Source of the DNA: Burkholderiales bacterium UBA1834
GTDB taxonomy: Bacteria; Pseudomonadota; Gammaproteobacteria; Burkholderiales; Burkholderiaceae_C
Length of the DNA: 31,585 nucleotides
Direction: 5' to 3'
Assembly (NCBI GenBank): GCA_002339015.1
Contig: DDJC01000006.1
Span: 1 to 31,585, forward strand
Shown: positions 8,001 to 16,571 of the stretch, one piece after another
Position numbering within the stretch: the stretch's first letter is position 1
Layout of the letters: each line of letters opens with the position of its first letter
The notes under the pieces: model-generated
The model's input: only the letters and a program-made list of their open reading frames with translations
Databases searched by the model: none
Told to the model about the DNA's origin: nothing
Program-made: the position numbers and the translations under genes

Positions 8001-8025
8001 AACACATGAATATGTGTTCATTTGA
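8001..8025. promoter_or_regulatory. SmtB/CzrA-type operator upstream of czcD
   Basis: The AT-rich gap before czcD holds ATGAA-N6-TTCAT, overlapping a perfect 7-bp dyad AACACAT-GAAT-ATGTGTT. This is the same TGAA-N6-TTCA core as at 6354-6377. The co-transcribed ArsR repressor is the likely ligand. Confidence 0.65.
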
Positions 8026-8092
8026 TATATTTTGGCTCACCCTTCTCAGCCTCCGAAGCCATGCGTTGTGATGCCGCAACGAGAAAATGTGC

Positions 8093-9278
8093 CTATCCTT
8101 TCGGCCAGATACGGTGCAGGTCATCCAGAATCAGCTGGTGATGGTGCCTGCCTTGGTCTGCGTGTGTGCGTAAATGAGGGTGATCCGGCGGCAAGCTGGG
8201 GTGGTCATGCGCCACGTCAGAAGGGTCGCTGGCCGGCCACAGCCAGAGCGTCAGCGCCACGCCGGCCAAGCCGACCAGGGACATGACAATGAAGGTCGAT
8301 GGCAAGCCCATGACCGCGCCGAAGCGGCCGGCAAGTGGGTAGCAGATGAGCCAACAGGCGTGCGACAGCGCGAAGTGTGCCGCGAAGATCGCAGGACGGT
8401 CCTCGGCATGGGCCGAGCGGCGCAGAAGACGGCCGGATGGCGTTTGCGCCACGCTGTAGCCAAAGCCGATGATCAACCACAGCGGCAGCAACAATGCATA
8501 GCTCGGCAGCAGTGCGCCGATCCCCGTGCCCACGACCAGTACGGTAGCGCCGGTGAGCATCGCGGTTCGGTCGGCCACCTTTTCCAGTAAGGATGGCAGA
8601 ACGAAGGCTGCCACCATCGAACCGCCTCCGAATGCCGCCAGTGCCGACGCCACTTCGACCTCGCCTAGGCCAAAGCGCGCCTTCACGAGAACCACCGTGT
8701 TCACGATCACCATGGCGCCCGCCGCCGAGACGGCCAAGCTGATCGCCAGCAGGCCCCGCAGGCGTGGCGTAGCGAGATAGATGCGTGTGCCGCGGGTCGT
8801 GCGATCCCAAATGCCGCGGCGCGGTCCGGGAATAGTTGTGGGCAACCGCACGCTGACCACGAGCGCGGCTGAAACGAGGAAACCGAGCACTGTTCCCGCG
8901 AACAGGTTGTGAAAGCTGATGACGGTCAGCAGCGCAGCAGCCAGCATCGGGGAAATCAGGCTTTCCAGGTCATAGGCCAGCCGGGACAGCGACAGCGCCT
9001 TCGTGTAGTCCTCTTCATCGGGAAGGATGTCCGGGATAGTGGCTTGGAAAGTCGGCGTGAAGCCGGCGGATGCCGCTTGCAGGACAAAGATCAGCAGATA
9101 GATCTGCCAGACCTCGGTGACAAATGGCAAACAGATCGCGACAACCGCTCGTACCAGGTCCAGCGCTACGAGTAATGACCGTCGCGGGAACTGGTCGGCG
9201 AAGGCCTGTGCCGACGAGTGCGATCACCTGCGCGGTGAACAGGTGGCGGTAGGTGCGGTTCTTTAGGACGGAGAGCAT
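8093..9278 (-). pseudogene. nreB: NreB-like MFS nickel exporter, broken by an internal deletion and frameshift
   Basis: The gene starts in frame at 9278 (MLSVLKNRTYRHLFTAQVIA..., first TM helix) nine bases after nreA. Near 9203-9212 the protein shifts frame: after VGTG the rest continues in another frame as AFADQFPRR and a good MFS body of more than 360 residues to 8093. In relatives about 40 residues lie between these two points (end of TM1, all of TM2). About 120 bp minus or plus one base is therefore missing. Internal ATG codons such as the one at 9130 could start only a truncated protein. The C-terminal tail is His-rich (DHPSLPPDHPHLRTHAD, then HHH), as in the nickel exporter NreB. Pairing with an NreA-type repressor supports that name. 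It is probably non-functional. Confidence 0.75.
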
Positions 9279-9287
9279 CGAGAGACC

Positions 9288-9545
9288 TCAGAGCAGTTTG
9301 GTTAGTGCCTTCATTTCGGCCAGAACGGAGTCCTCATCATGAGACAGGCAGTGGTCGATGTGGTCATGGATCAGGACGCGCTTGGCCGCTGTGACGGCGC
9401 TCTCCACCGCAGCGAGCTGGCGAGCGATGTCCAGGCAGGTTTCTTCTCCTTCGATCATCCCGATGACGTGTCGCAGATGACCCTCGGCGCGCTTGAGCCG
9501 TTTCACGAGATCTGGGTGGCTGGTGTGCTTGTGCATCTCTTTCAT
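9288..9545 (-). CDS. nreA: CsoR/RcnR-family (DUF156) metal-sensing repressor, NreA/InrS-like, probable nickel sensor
   Basis: 85-residue all-helical repressor of the CsoR/RcnR family. Candidate ligands H5, C37, H62 and C66 have exactly the spacing (32, 25, 4) of H21, C53, H78 and C82 in the nickel sensor InrS of Synechocystis. CsoR itself shares only the C-H-C part. The start at 9545 retains H5; a second ATG at 9536 would lose it. The perfect G-tract dyad at 9554-9576, just ahead of the start, is the expected autoregulatory operator. The nreB-like MFS gene starts nine bases after the stop, so the pair is one operon. The sensor looks intact while the transporter is broken. Confidence 0.88.
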   Translation of the reverse strand: MKEMHKHTSHPDLVKRLKRAEGHLRHVIGMIEGEETCLDIARQLAAVESAVTAAKRVLIHDHIDHCLSHDEDSVLAEMKALTKLL

Positions 9546-9553
9546 GCAGCAAT

Positions 9554-9576
9554 CATATCCCCCCCTGGGGGATATG
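9554..9576. promoter_or_regulatory. Operator for the NreA-type repressor
   Basis: Perfect inverted repeat CATATCCCCC-CCT-GGGGGATATG: 10-bp arms with a 3-bp spacer. G/C tracts flanked by AT pairs are the known operator form of the CsoR/RcnR/InrS family. It lies 9 bp upstream of the nreA start, where binding would block transcription of nreA-nreB. Confidence 0.8.
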
Positions 9577-9696
9577 CTCAAGGAGTCTGCATAGCTGTTT
9601 GCGCAGTGGATTAGCCCCACCTCGCCTCTCGATGTCTTGCGCCCGACGCCCTCTCTAAGGCGATTGGTGCTCAAAGGAGGTAAGGTTTTCTTTCCC

Positions 9697-9728
9697 ATTC
9701 ATATGAATAAATATACAATTGTTCATAT
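9697..9728. promoter_or_regulatory. AT-rich palindromes upstream of the Czc-type operon
   Basis: A perfect 12-bp palindrome ATTCATATGAAT (9697-9708) is followed by ACAATTGT and then TTCATAT. ATATGAA (9701-9707) and TTCATAT (9722-9728) also form an inverted pair. The half sites TGAA and TTCA recall the ArsR-family operators nearby, but the spacing differs. The block is about 100 bp before the czcC start and is a reasonable place for the operon promoter and operator. No clear -35/-10 pair was identified. Confidence 0.35.
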
Positions 9729-9827
9729 CTAAGCCAGTAGACAGTGGCTTTTCAACGACAAGCACTTGCTCGGAAAGAGAACACCCAGCCGGGGGTAAGT
9801 ACTGATGCAACACCGATGGAGAATTGA

Positions 9828-11156
9828 ATGCTTCGCAAAGACATACGCAAGGGATGGATATGGGCGGTATCCACGCTTTGGGCCGGCACCGTGCTAGCCC
9901 AGCCAGTAGCCGCCCCTCACGTCCCATCCAGACCAGACAGCCACATGGTCGCCCAATTGTGGGAGTCAGCTTGGCAGCGGCAGCCAGAAGCCGCTGGAGA
10001 AGGCGCCTGGCAGCAGGCCGCCCAAGCACGCCAAGAGACGGCCGGTAGTTGGGTGGCAGGTCCGATGGCGCTGGAAGCCTCCACCAAAACTGATCGGTTC
10101 AACAACCGCAACGGAAAGCGCGAATATGAAGTCGGGGTGGCTATTCCCCTTTGGATGCCTGGTGAGCGCGCCTCGTCGGCACGCTGGGCGGACGCGGAAA
10201 GCCTCGCGCTATCCAGCCGGATGCTGGCCGCCAAGCTACGCACGGCCGGACAGGTTCGCCAGGCATGGTGGGCATGGCAGCGTGCCCAGGCCGAATTGGT
10301 GGCGGCGCAGGATCGCACCCGCAGCGCGGACGAGTTGGCGCAAGATGTGGCTCGCCGGGTTCGCGCGGGCGACCTGGCGCAAGCCGACAGAAACCAGGCC
10401 GATGGCGCCTTGGCGTCGGCTCGTAGTGCCCTGGCCATTGCTCAGGCCGAAGAAATCACGCAGCGCGAGGCGTTGTTGGCACTGACCGGCATCGAGAGTA
10501 TCCCGTCGCAGGCCGATTCCGCGCAGCCGGAGCAGTCAGGTGTCCGAGTTCAACCGGCATCGGCACAGCCGTCCGGCGCGTTGTTGGGTAACCACCCTGC
10601 GCTGCTGGAACTGCAGCACAAGGCGCTGGCGGCCCGCCGCTCTGCGGAACTGGTGTCCCATCAGAAGTACGCCAACCCCGAACTGACCCTGGCGACCACG
10701 CGGGATCGGGGCGGCTACGGCGAACGCTACAACCAGACGATCACGGTGGGTGTGCGCATTCCCTTCGGTACGGGTAGCCGTCATACCGAGCAATTGTCCA
10801 GCGCCAATGCGCAGGCACTGGAGGCTGAGTCGGCACTCGCGGCCCAGCGCACCCGGCTACTCTCGGAAATTCGAACTGCCCAATCGCGCGAACTGGCAAC
10901 CAGCACCCAGATGCAGGCCGCTTCGGAGCGCCAGCGACTAGCCCAACAAACGCGCACCTTCTACCAAAAGTCGTTCGCGATGGGCGAGACGGACATGCCG
11001 ACACGCCTTCGCATCGAGCAGGAGGCCACCGAGGCCGAGCGCGCGGCGCTGCTCGCCAAGGTGGAGCATGCCGCGGCCATCTCGTCCCTGTTGCAGGCAC
11101 AAGGCACGCTGCCGCAGCCGACCGAGACTTTCACTGACATCTCCGGCACGCGCTGA
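9828..11156 (+). CDS. czcC: Outer membrane efflux channel of a Czc-type HME-RND system (TolC/CzcC-like)
   Basis: 442-residue outer membrane factor that forms the exit duct of the tripartite metal pump. It has a signal peptide at about 1-24 (ends TVLAQP). Two outer-membrane-efflux repeats follow, each with long Ala/Gln/Glu-rich helices (about 90-200 and 260-430). The beta-strand segment around 110-120 (YEVGVAIPLWMPGER) and its partner at about 300-315 (QTITVGVRIPFGTGS) are typical of CzcC rather than TolC. GGAG lies 8 nt before the ATG. It is the first gene of a five-gene operon continuing to 16466. Confidence 0.92.
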   Translation: MLRKDIRKGWIWAVSTLWAGTVLAQPVAAPHVPSRPDSHMVAQLWESAWQRQPEAAGEGAWQQAAQARQETAGSWVAGPMALEASTKTDRFNNRNGKREYEVGVAIPLWMPGERASSARWADAESLALSSRMLAAKLRTAGQVRQAWWAWQRAQAELVAAQDRTRSADELAQDVARRVRAGDLAQADRNQADGALASARSALAIAQAEEITQREALLALTGIESIPSQADSAQPEQSGVRVQPASAQPSGALLGNHPALLELQHKALAARRSAELVSHQKYANPELTLATTRDRGGYGERYNQTITVGVRIPFGTGSRHTEQLSSANAQALEAESALAAQRTRLLSEIRTAQSRELATSTQMQAASERQRLAQQTRTFYQKSFAMGETDMPTRLRIEQEATEAERAALLAKVEHAAAISSLLQAQGTLPQPTETFTDISGTR

Positions 11157-11190
11157 TCGGCGCGCGCTCAACCATCCTGGAACCTTAGAA

Positions 11191-11742
11191 ATGTCGCAAT
11201 CCTCTTTCTGGCGTGCAGCTGCCTTGTCCAGCCTCCTGCTTGGCAGTAGCGCAACGTGGGCCGGCGACGGCCATGACCATGGCGAAGCCGCTCCTGCCCC
11301 CGCAGCGGCCGCGCTTCCGCGCTTTGCCGCAGTTTCCGATGACTTCGAACTGGTGGGTGTGCTGAACGGCCAGCGTCTCACACTCTACCTCGACCATGCT
11401 GCCGACAACCGGCCGGTGACCGATGGCGAGCTGACCCTCGAGCTGGGTGGTCAACAGGTAAAGGTCAGCTCACACGGGGTTGGAGAGTTCGAGGCCGATC
11501 TGACTGAGCCGCTATCCGATGGCGAGACCTCAATCATGGCCACTATTACTGCGCAGGGCCAATCGGACCTGTTGACGGGCGTTCTCGATGTTCATAGCGA
11601 AGACGCCGAACACGAGCATGCCGTCGCATCCGGCCGTGTGGTCGTACTAGGTGGCGGTGCCGCAGTCCTCGGCGTCGGTGTCCTAGCGTGGGCGCTGCGC
11701 AGACGTACACGCACCAACGGTGCACTGCGAGGTGCAGCATGA
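11191..11742 (+). CDS. Membrane-anchored periplasmic accessory protein of the Czc-type operon
   Basis: 183 residues. A signal peptide (about 1-24, ending ATWA) is followed by a short His motif GHDHG (27-31). A beta-rich domain at about 50-135 (FELVGVLNGQRLTLYLDHAA, then DNRPVTDGEL) follows, then an acidic/His stretch (HSEDAEHEHA) and one C-terminal TM helix (about 149-169) with a short Arg-rich cytoplasmic tail. The beta domain resembles the extra N-terminal domain found in some CzcB-type adaptors, here as a separate chain. The stop overlaps the adaptor start as ATGA, indicating tight coupling. A role in metal hand-over to the pump is inferred; no function is known to me. An upstream in-frame extension from 11068 is rejected because it overlaps czcC. 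Confidence 0.82.
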   Translation: MSQSSFWRAAALSSLLLGSSATWAGDGHDHGEAAPAPAAAALPRFAAVSDDFELVGVLNGQRLTLYLDHAADNRPVTDGELTLELGGQQVKVSSHGVGEFEADLTEPLSDGETSIMATITAQGQSDLLTGVLDVHSEDAEHEHAVASGRVVVLGGGAAVLGVGVLAWALRRRTRTNGALRGAA

Positions 11743-12854
11743 AGCGCAACTTCCGTTTCCTAATGACGACGGCCATGGCGGCTGCATTGGCTCTGGCTGC
11801 TCCCGCGTTCGCTCACGACGGCCATGACCACGGCGACGAAGCGCCGGCTGCGTCTTCCAATGGCCCCCAGCGCCAGCCTGATGGCAGCGTGTTTCTTCCG
11901 AAACCGTCGCAACGTCAGATCGGTGTACGCACCCAGCTGATCAAGCAGGAGCCCTTGGCCCGCAGCCATGAACTGGCTGGCAAAGTAATCATGGACCCGA
12001 CGACAGGCGGCAAGGTCCAGGCAATGGTAATGGGCCGGCTGGTGCCCGGGCCGGATGGTCTGCCGCAGATCGGCCAATCCGTGCGCAAGGGCCAGGTGCT
12101 GGCTTACATCGAACCGGCCAGCGGTGTGCTGGAGCGCTCAGGCCAGATGGCCCAGGTTGCCGAGCTGCGTGCGGGCCAAGCGCTCGCGCAGAAGCGCTTG
12201 GCCCGGCTGCGCGAGCTGTCGGAGACCGTGCCCCGCAAGGAGATCGAAGCAGCCGAAAGCGAAGTGAACAGCCTGACCGAACGCGCCCGCGCCTTGAGCG
12301 GGGGCCTCGCCGGCAGGGACGTACTAAAGGCCCCAGTCAGCGGCGTCATCGCATCCAGCCCCGCAGTTGCCGGGCAGGTCGTGGATGCGCGCGAACTGGT
12401 GTTTGAGGTGGTCGATCCGACCCAACTGCGCATCGAGGCGCTTGCCTACGATCCGGCAATGGCACAGAACCTGGCCGGTGCTGCACTCGCAGTAGGCGGT
12501 CAGAAGGTGCCGCTGAGCTTCGTCGGTGCCGCCAGCAGCCTGCGCGAGCAGGCCCTGCCCATGCTGTTCAAGGGCACCAGCGAAAGCCTCTCGCGCTTGG
12601 CGGTCGGTATGCCGGTGGTGGTCTTCGTGCAAGAGGCGACGACGGTACCTGGCTACCGCGTGCCTTCCGGTGCGCTGATGAAGAACCCTGCCAACCAGAA
12701 CATCGTCTGGGTCAAAGACCAGGCCGAGCGCTTCGAGCCGCGTGTCGTGAACATCACTCCTTTGGATGGTGCATCCATCGCTGTCACTTCGGGCCTGGCG
12801 GACGGCGACCGCGTGGTTGTCGAGGGCGCGTCCCTGATCAATCAAGTTCGTTGA
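11739..12854 (+). CDS. czcB: HME-RND periplasmic adaptor (CzcB-like membrane fusion protein)
   Basis: 371-residue adaptor linking the RND pump to the outer membrane channel. The signal peptide is about 1-24 (ends PAFA), followed at once by a His motif HDGHDHGDE (25-33) that may bind metal. The body has a short beta-barrel part and a lipoyl-like half (IGQSVRKGQVLAYIEPAS, about 112-129). A helical hairpin of about 135-190 contains many Glu/Arg, and the second lipoyl half reads APVSGVIASSPAVAGQVV. The C-terminus (PSGALMKNPANQNIVWV, then VVVEGASLINQVR) is typical of CzcB. The start overlaps the previous stop by four bases, and the pump gene begins 13 bp after its stop. Confidence 0.92.
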   Translation: MKRNFRFLMTTAMAAALALAAPAFAHDGHDHGDEAPAASSNGPQRQPDGSVFLPKPSQRQIGVRTQLIKQEPLARSHELAGKVIMDPTTGGKVQAMVMGRLVPGPDGLPQIGQSVRKGQVLAYIEPASGVLERSGQMAQVAELRAGQALAQKRLARLRELSETVPRKEIEAAESEVNSLTERARALSGGLAGRDVLKAPVSGVIASSPAVAGQVVDARELVFEVVDPTQLRIEALAYDPAMAQNLAGAALAVGGQKVPLSFVGAASSLREQALPMLFKGTSESLSRLAVGMPVVVFVQEATTVPGYRVPSGALMKNPANQNIVWVKDQAERFEPRVVNITPLDGASIAVTSGLADGDRVVVEGASLINQVR

Positions 12855-12867
12855 GGGGCACCATTCC

Positions 12868-15800
12868 ATGTTCAAGTGGCTTCTCGAAAATAGCTTACGA
12901 AACCGGCTCCTGGTCATCATCGGGGCGCTGGTGCTGATGGCGTATGGCGCGTTCACCCTGACGCGCACGCCGGTAGATGTCTTTCCCGATCTCAACAAGC
13001 CGACCGTCACTCTCATGACGGAGGCTGGCGGCATGGCTGCCGAAGAAGTCGAGCAACTCATCACGTTCCCGCTCGAAACGGCCATGAACGGCCTGCCCAG
13101 CGTCGAAAGCGTGCGCTCGGTCTCCAGCGCCGGGCTTTCCTTCATCTACGTGACATTTGACTGGAAGACCGACATCTTCCGGGCGCGCCAGATGGTCTCC
13201 GAACGCCTGACGTCCATGGAGGAAGGGCTAGCCCCGGGCGTGACGCCCACTATGGGGCCAATCAGCTCAGTGATGGGCGAGATCATGCAGATTGCAATCC
13301 CCATCGGTGCCAAGCCCTCAGGGCAGAAGAACGCAGCCCCGCCGCTGTCGGCCATGGACACTCGCGAGTACGCGGACTGGGTGCTACGCCCCCGGCTGAT
13401 GGCCATACCTGGTGTTGCCCAAGTCATCCCGATCGGAGGCGAGGTCCGTCAGTTCCAGGTCCAGCCCAACACCACGCGAATGTCAGAGCTGGGCGTGACT
13501 GCGTCCGATCTGGATGCGGCTCTCAAGGGCTTCTCCGCGAACACTTCCGGCGGCTTCCTGGAGATCAATGGCCGCGAGTACCTGATCCGCAACCTGGGCC
13601 GCACGTCCCGACTCGACGACCTGCGTAACCTGCCTCTCGCGGTGCGTGCGGGCCAACCCATCCTGATCCACCAGGTCGCCGATGTTCAGTTTGCGCCAGC
13701 CATCAAGCGCGGCGATGCGGGCTTCGAGGGCCTGCCAGCCGTGATCCTGGGCATCCAAAAGCAGCCCACGGCCGATACGATTGCACTGACCCGCTCGATC
13801 GAGTCAGCGTTGGCGGACATGAAGGGCTCACTGCCGGCTGGCATGGCCGAGCCACAGGTGACCTTCCGACAAGCCAACTTCATCGAGGCGTCCATCAGCA
13901 CGCTGCAAGGCAAGCTCATCGGCGCATCGGTCTTCGTGGCGGTGATCCTGTTCTTCTTCCTGGGCACTTTGCGCCCCCTGGTGATCGCGTTGACCGCGAT
14001 TCCTGCCTCGATCTTCGTGACCGGGCTGGTGTTCCACTATTTCGGCCTATCAATCAACACCATGACGCTCGGTGGGCTGGCGATCGCCATCGGCGGTCTC
14101 GTGGACGATGCTGTGGTCGATGTGGAGAACATCATGCGGCGGCTCAAGGAGGACCGCACCCGCCACCCTGAGAACCGGCTGACGCCCCTGGTCATCGTTG
14201 CCAGGGCCTCGATGGAGGTTCGCTCGGCGATTCTCTACGCCACGATGATCATTGTGCTGGTGTTCCTGCCCCTGTTCGCGCTGCCGGGGATGGAGGGGCG
14301 CTTGTTCGTGCCGCTGGGCATCGCCTTCATCGTCTCCACGCTGGCCTCGCTGCTGGTCTCTGTGACGGTCACTCCGGTGCTTTCGTACTACCTGCTGCCC
14401 AAGATGAGGACGCTGGACCATGGCGACACTCGGCTTCTAGCCTGGTTGAAGACGCGCTATCAGGGCGGCCTGCAGCGGGTCTTGCAGCGGCCGCGTGCCG
14501 CCCTTGGCATGGCCGCTGTGGCTGTCACACTGGCTGTCGCCGCGGTGCCATTCTTCCCGACCACGTTCCTGCCCCCGTTCAATGAAGGAACGTTGCTGGT
14601 GGGCCTGCGCCTGAATCCCGGTGTGACGCTGGCCGAATCTTCGGCGCTTGCCCAGCAAGCCGAGCTGCTGGTCGCGCAGGTGCCAGAGGTGCAGCACGTG
14701 GGCCGGCGCAGCGGACGGGCCGAGCTGGACGAGCATGCCGAAGGCGTGCATGTCAGCGAGCTGGACGTGGGCCTGCTGCCCGCCTCGGAGCTAAAGCGCT
14801 CCATGGAGGAGATCACCGCCGACATCCGTTCGCGTCTGGCTCACTTGCCCGGCTCCATCGGCATTGGCCAGCCGATCTCGCACCGCATCGACCACATGTT
14901 GTCGGGGGTGCGCTCGCAGATCGCCATCAAGGTGTTCGGCGAGGACCTGGACGTCCTGCGCGGGCAGGCGGATCTGCTGCGCGCCAAGCTGGCCGGAATT
15001 CCGGGGCTTGCTGACCTGGAGATCGAAAAGCAGGTCCTAGCGCCGCAGATCAAAATCCGCGTGGATTATGCGGCGGCGGGACGCTACGGCGTGGCCGCAC
15101 CGCAAATTCTGTCCACGCTGCAAAGCCTGGTCGAAGGCGAAAAGATCACCGAGGTCATCGAGGGCAACCGCCGCTTCGCGCTGGTGGTTCGCCTGCCCGA
15201 GCAGGCGCGGTCGATTGAGGGCTTGAGCCGCATCCTCATCGACACGCCCATGGGTCGGGTCCCGTTGTCGCGCCTTGCCACCATCGAAGACAGCGACGGC
15301 CCCAACCAGGTCAGCCGCGACGATGGCCGTCGACGCATAGTTTTGTCGGCCAACGCTCAGGGACGGCCGCTGTCCGAAGTAGTGGCCGACATACGCAGCG
15401 TCGTCCAAGAAGTGCGCTTGCCCGAAGGCTACTTCATCACGCTGGGCGGCCAGTTCCAGGCACAAGAGGAAGCCTCGCGACTGGTGGGCCTGCTGTCCAT
15501 CGTCTCCCTGACGCTCATGTTCGTGGTGTTGTACACGCGCTACAAGTCGGTCGCCCTATCAGCGCTCATCATGGTGAACATTCCATTGGCCCTGGTCGGC
15601 GCCGTGTTGGGGCTGTGGCTGTCTGGCCAGCCGTTGTCCGTGGCCGCCCTGGTCGGCTTCATCACGCTCGCGGGTATTTCTGTGCGCAACGGCATCCTGA
15701 AGGTGAGCCACTACCTCAACCTCATGCGCATGGAGGGCGAGGACTTCGACCAGAAGATGATCGTGCGTGGCTCGCTCGAACGGCTTTCCCCGGTTCTGAT

Positions 15801-16014
15801 GACCGCGCTGGTCACGGCCTTCGCGCTGGCCCCGCTGCTGTTCGAGGCGTCCCGACCCGGTACTGAGATCCTGCACCCCGTCGCGGTGGTGATCTTCTCG
15901 GGGCTGGTCAGCTCCACGCTGCTAGACACCTTCCTTACACCCGCCATGTTCTGGCTGTTCGGCCGCAAGCCTGCCGAACGCCTGCTGGACGACCGCGACG
16001 CGGAGGCATTCTGA
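12868..16014 (+). CDS. czcA: HME-RND heavy-metal efflux pump (CzcA family)
   Basis: Proton-driven inner membrane pump of 1048 residues, full length for the family, exporting metal cations from periplasm or cytoplasm. TM1 is at 10-32, followed by the porter domain, TM2-TM6 at about 350-545, a second periplasmic half, and TM8-TM12 at about 870-1030. The TM4 signature reads AIGGLVDDAVVDVEN with D413, D414, D418 and E420. Classical CzcA has DFG-xxx-DGA-xxx-EN, so the first Asp is replaced here and an extra Asp pair is present. The substrate therefore may not be the Co/Zn/Cd set of CzcA; neighbouring nickel-type genes make Ni or Co possible. GAGGGG precedes the ATG. Operon partners on both sides fit a divalent-metal system rather than Cu/Ag. 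Confidence 0.93.
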   Translation: MFKWLLENSLRNRLLVIIGALVLMAYGAFTLTRTPVDVFPDLNKPTVTLMTEAGGMAAEEVEQLITFPLETAMNGLPSVESVRSVSSAGLSFIYVTFDWKTDIFRARQMVSERLTSMEEGLAPGVTPTMGPISSVMGEIMQIAIPIGAKPSGQKNAAPPLSAMDTREYADWVLRPRLMAIPGVAQVIPIGGEVRQFQVQPNTTRMSELGVTASDLDAALKGFSANTSGGFLEINGREYLIRNLGRTSRLDDLRNLPLAVRAGQPILIHQVADVQFAPAIKRGDAGFEGLPAVILGIQKQPTADTIALTRSIESALADMKGSLPAGMAEPQVTFRQANFIEASISTLQGKLIGASVFVAVILFFFLGTLRPLVIALTAIPASIFVTGLVFHYFGLSINTMTLGGLAIAIGGLVDDAVVDVENIMRRLKEDRTRHPENRLTPLVIVARASMEVRSAILYATMIIVLVFLPLFALPGMEGRLFVPLGIAFIVSTLASLLVSVTVTPVLSYYLLPKMRTLDHGDTRLLAWLKTRYQGGLQRVLQRPRAALGMAAVAVTLAVAAVPFFPTTFLPPFNEGTLLVGLRLNPGVTLAESSALAQQAELLVAQVPEVQHVGRRSGRAELDEHAEGVHVSELDVGLLPASELKRSMEEITADIRSRLAHLPGSIGIGQPISHRIDHMLSGVRSQIAIKVFGEDLDVLRGQADLLRAKLAGIPGLADLEIEKQVLAPQIKIRVDYAAAGRYGVAAPQILSTLQSLVEGEKITEVIEGNRRFALVVRLPEQARSIEGLSRILIDTPMGRVPLSRLATIEDSDGPNQVSRDDGRRRIVLSANAQGRPLSEVVADIRSVVQEVRLPEGYFITLGGQFQAQEEASRLVGLLSIVSLTLMFVVLYTRYKSVALSALIMVNIPLALVGAVLGLWLSGQPLSVAALVGFITLAGISVRNGILKVSHYLNLMRMEGEDFDQKMIVRGSLERLSPVLMTALVTAFALAPLLFEASRPGTEILHPVAVVIFSGLVSSTLLDTFLTPAMFWLFGRKPAERLLDDRDAEAF

Positions 16015-16067
16015 TGCAACGCCTTCTGTCACCCGATTTCAACCACCGTAACCCTATAGGAGCTTTC

Positions 16068-16466
16068 ATGTCTGTTCGATTTCGTTCCCTCACGGCTGGC
16101 ACCGCCCTCGCCCTGGCATCCGTCACCGCCTTCGCCGCAGGCGACCATGACCACGCGCATGACCACAAGCCGCTGCATGGTGGCGTCGTGACCGAAGTCC
16201 GGGACGTGGACTACGAGTTGGTCGTTCAGCCCGCAGCAGCGCAACTCTACCTGCGCGACCACGGCAAGCAGGTCAATGTAAGCAACACCAAAGCCAAGCT
16301 CACACTGTTGACCGGCTCACAAAAGCAGGAGGTGCAACTCACGCCTGCCGCGGACGGAAGCCGCCTCGAAGGCAGCGGGACCTTCGCCGCAGCCAAGGGC
16401 ACGAAGGCCGTCGTCCAAGTCGAACGTGGGGGCAATACCGCGAGCGCCCGGTTCGTTCTGCCGTAG
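16068..16466 (+). CDS. Small His-rich periplasmic protein of the Czc-type operon
   Basis: 132 residues. The signal peptide (about 1-24, ending TAFA) is followed by GDHDHAHDHKPLHGG (25-39), a cluster of six His likely to bind Zn, Co or Ni. The rest is a predicted beta-rich domain (YELVVQPAAAQLYLRDHGK and a C-terminal ARFVLP strand). TAGGAG lies 5 nt before the ATG at 16068, which decides the start over an upstream frame overlapping czcA. I recognise the type as a recurrent hypothetical protein of Czc loci but know no tested function. A periplasmic metal-binding or chaperone role for the pump is an inference. Confidence 0.82.
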   Translation: MSVRFRSLTAGTALALASVTAFAAGDHDHAHDHKPLHGGVVTEVRDVDYELVVQPAAAQLYLRDHGKQVNVSNTKAKLTLLTGSQKQEVQLTPAADGSRLEGSGTFAAAKGTKAVVQVERGGNTASARFVLP

Positions 16467-16571
16467 TGTTCAACGTGATCGTCAGGGAACGAGCTGTAAT
16501 CTGGCGACCACCTGACAAAAGGCGCGACATAGGCGCTCACTATTTCCTCAAAAACTTTGGAGATGTAAATC

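Noticed and set aside
9674..9735. Nine-codon reading frame (ATG at 9703) after an AAAGGAGG sequence
   Set aside because: The spacing of about 22 bases is too long for translation initiation, and the ATG is part of a palindrome that is better read as a regulatory site.
11068..11190. 41-residue extension of the Czc accessory protein
   Set aside because: It overlaps the end of czcC out of frame and would bury the signal peptide that starts at 11191.
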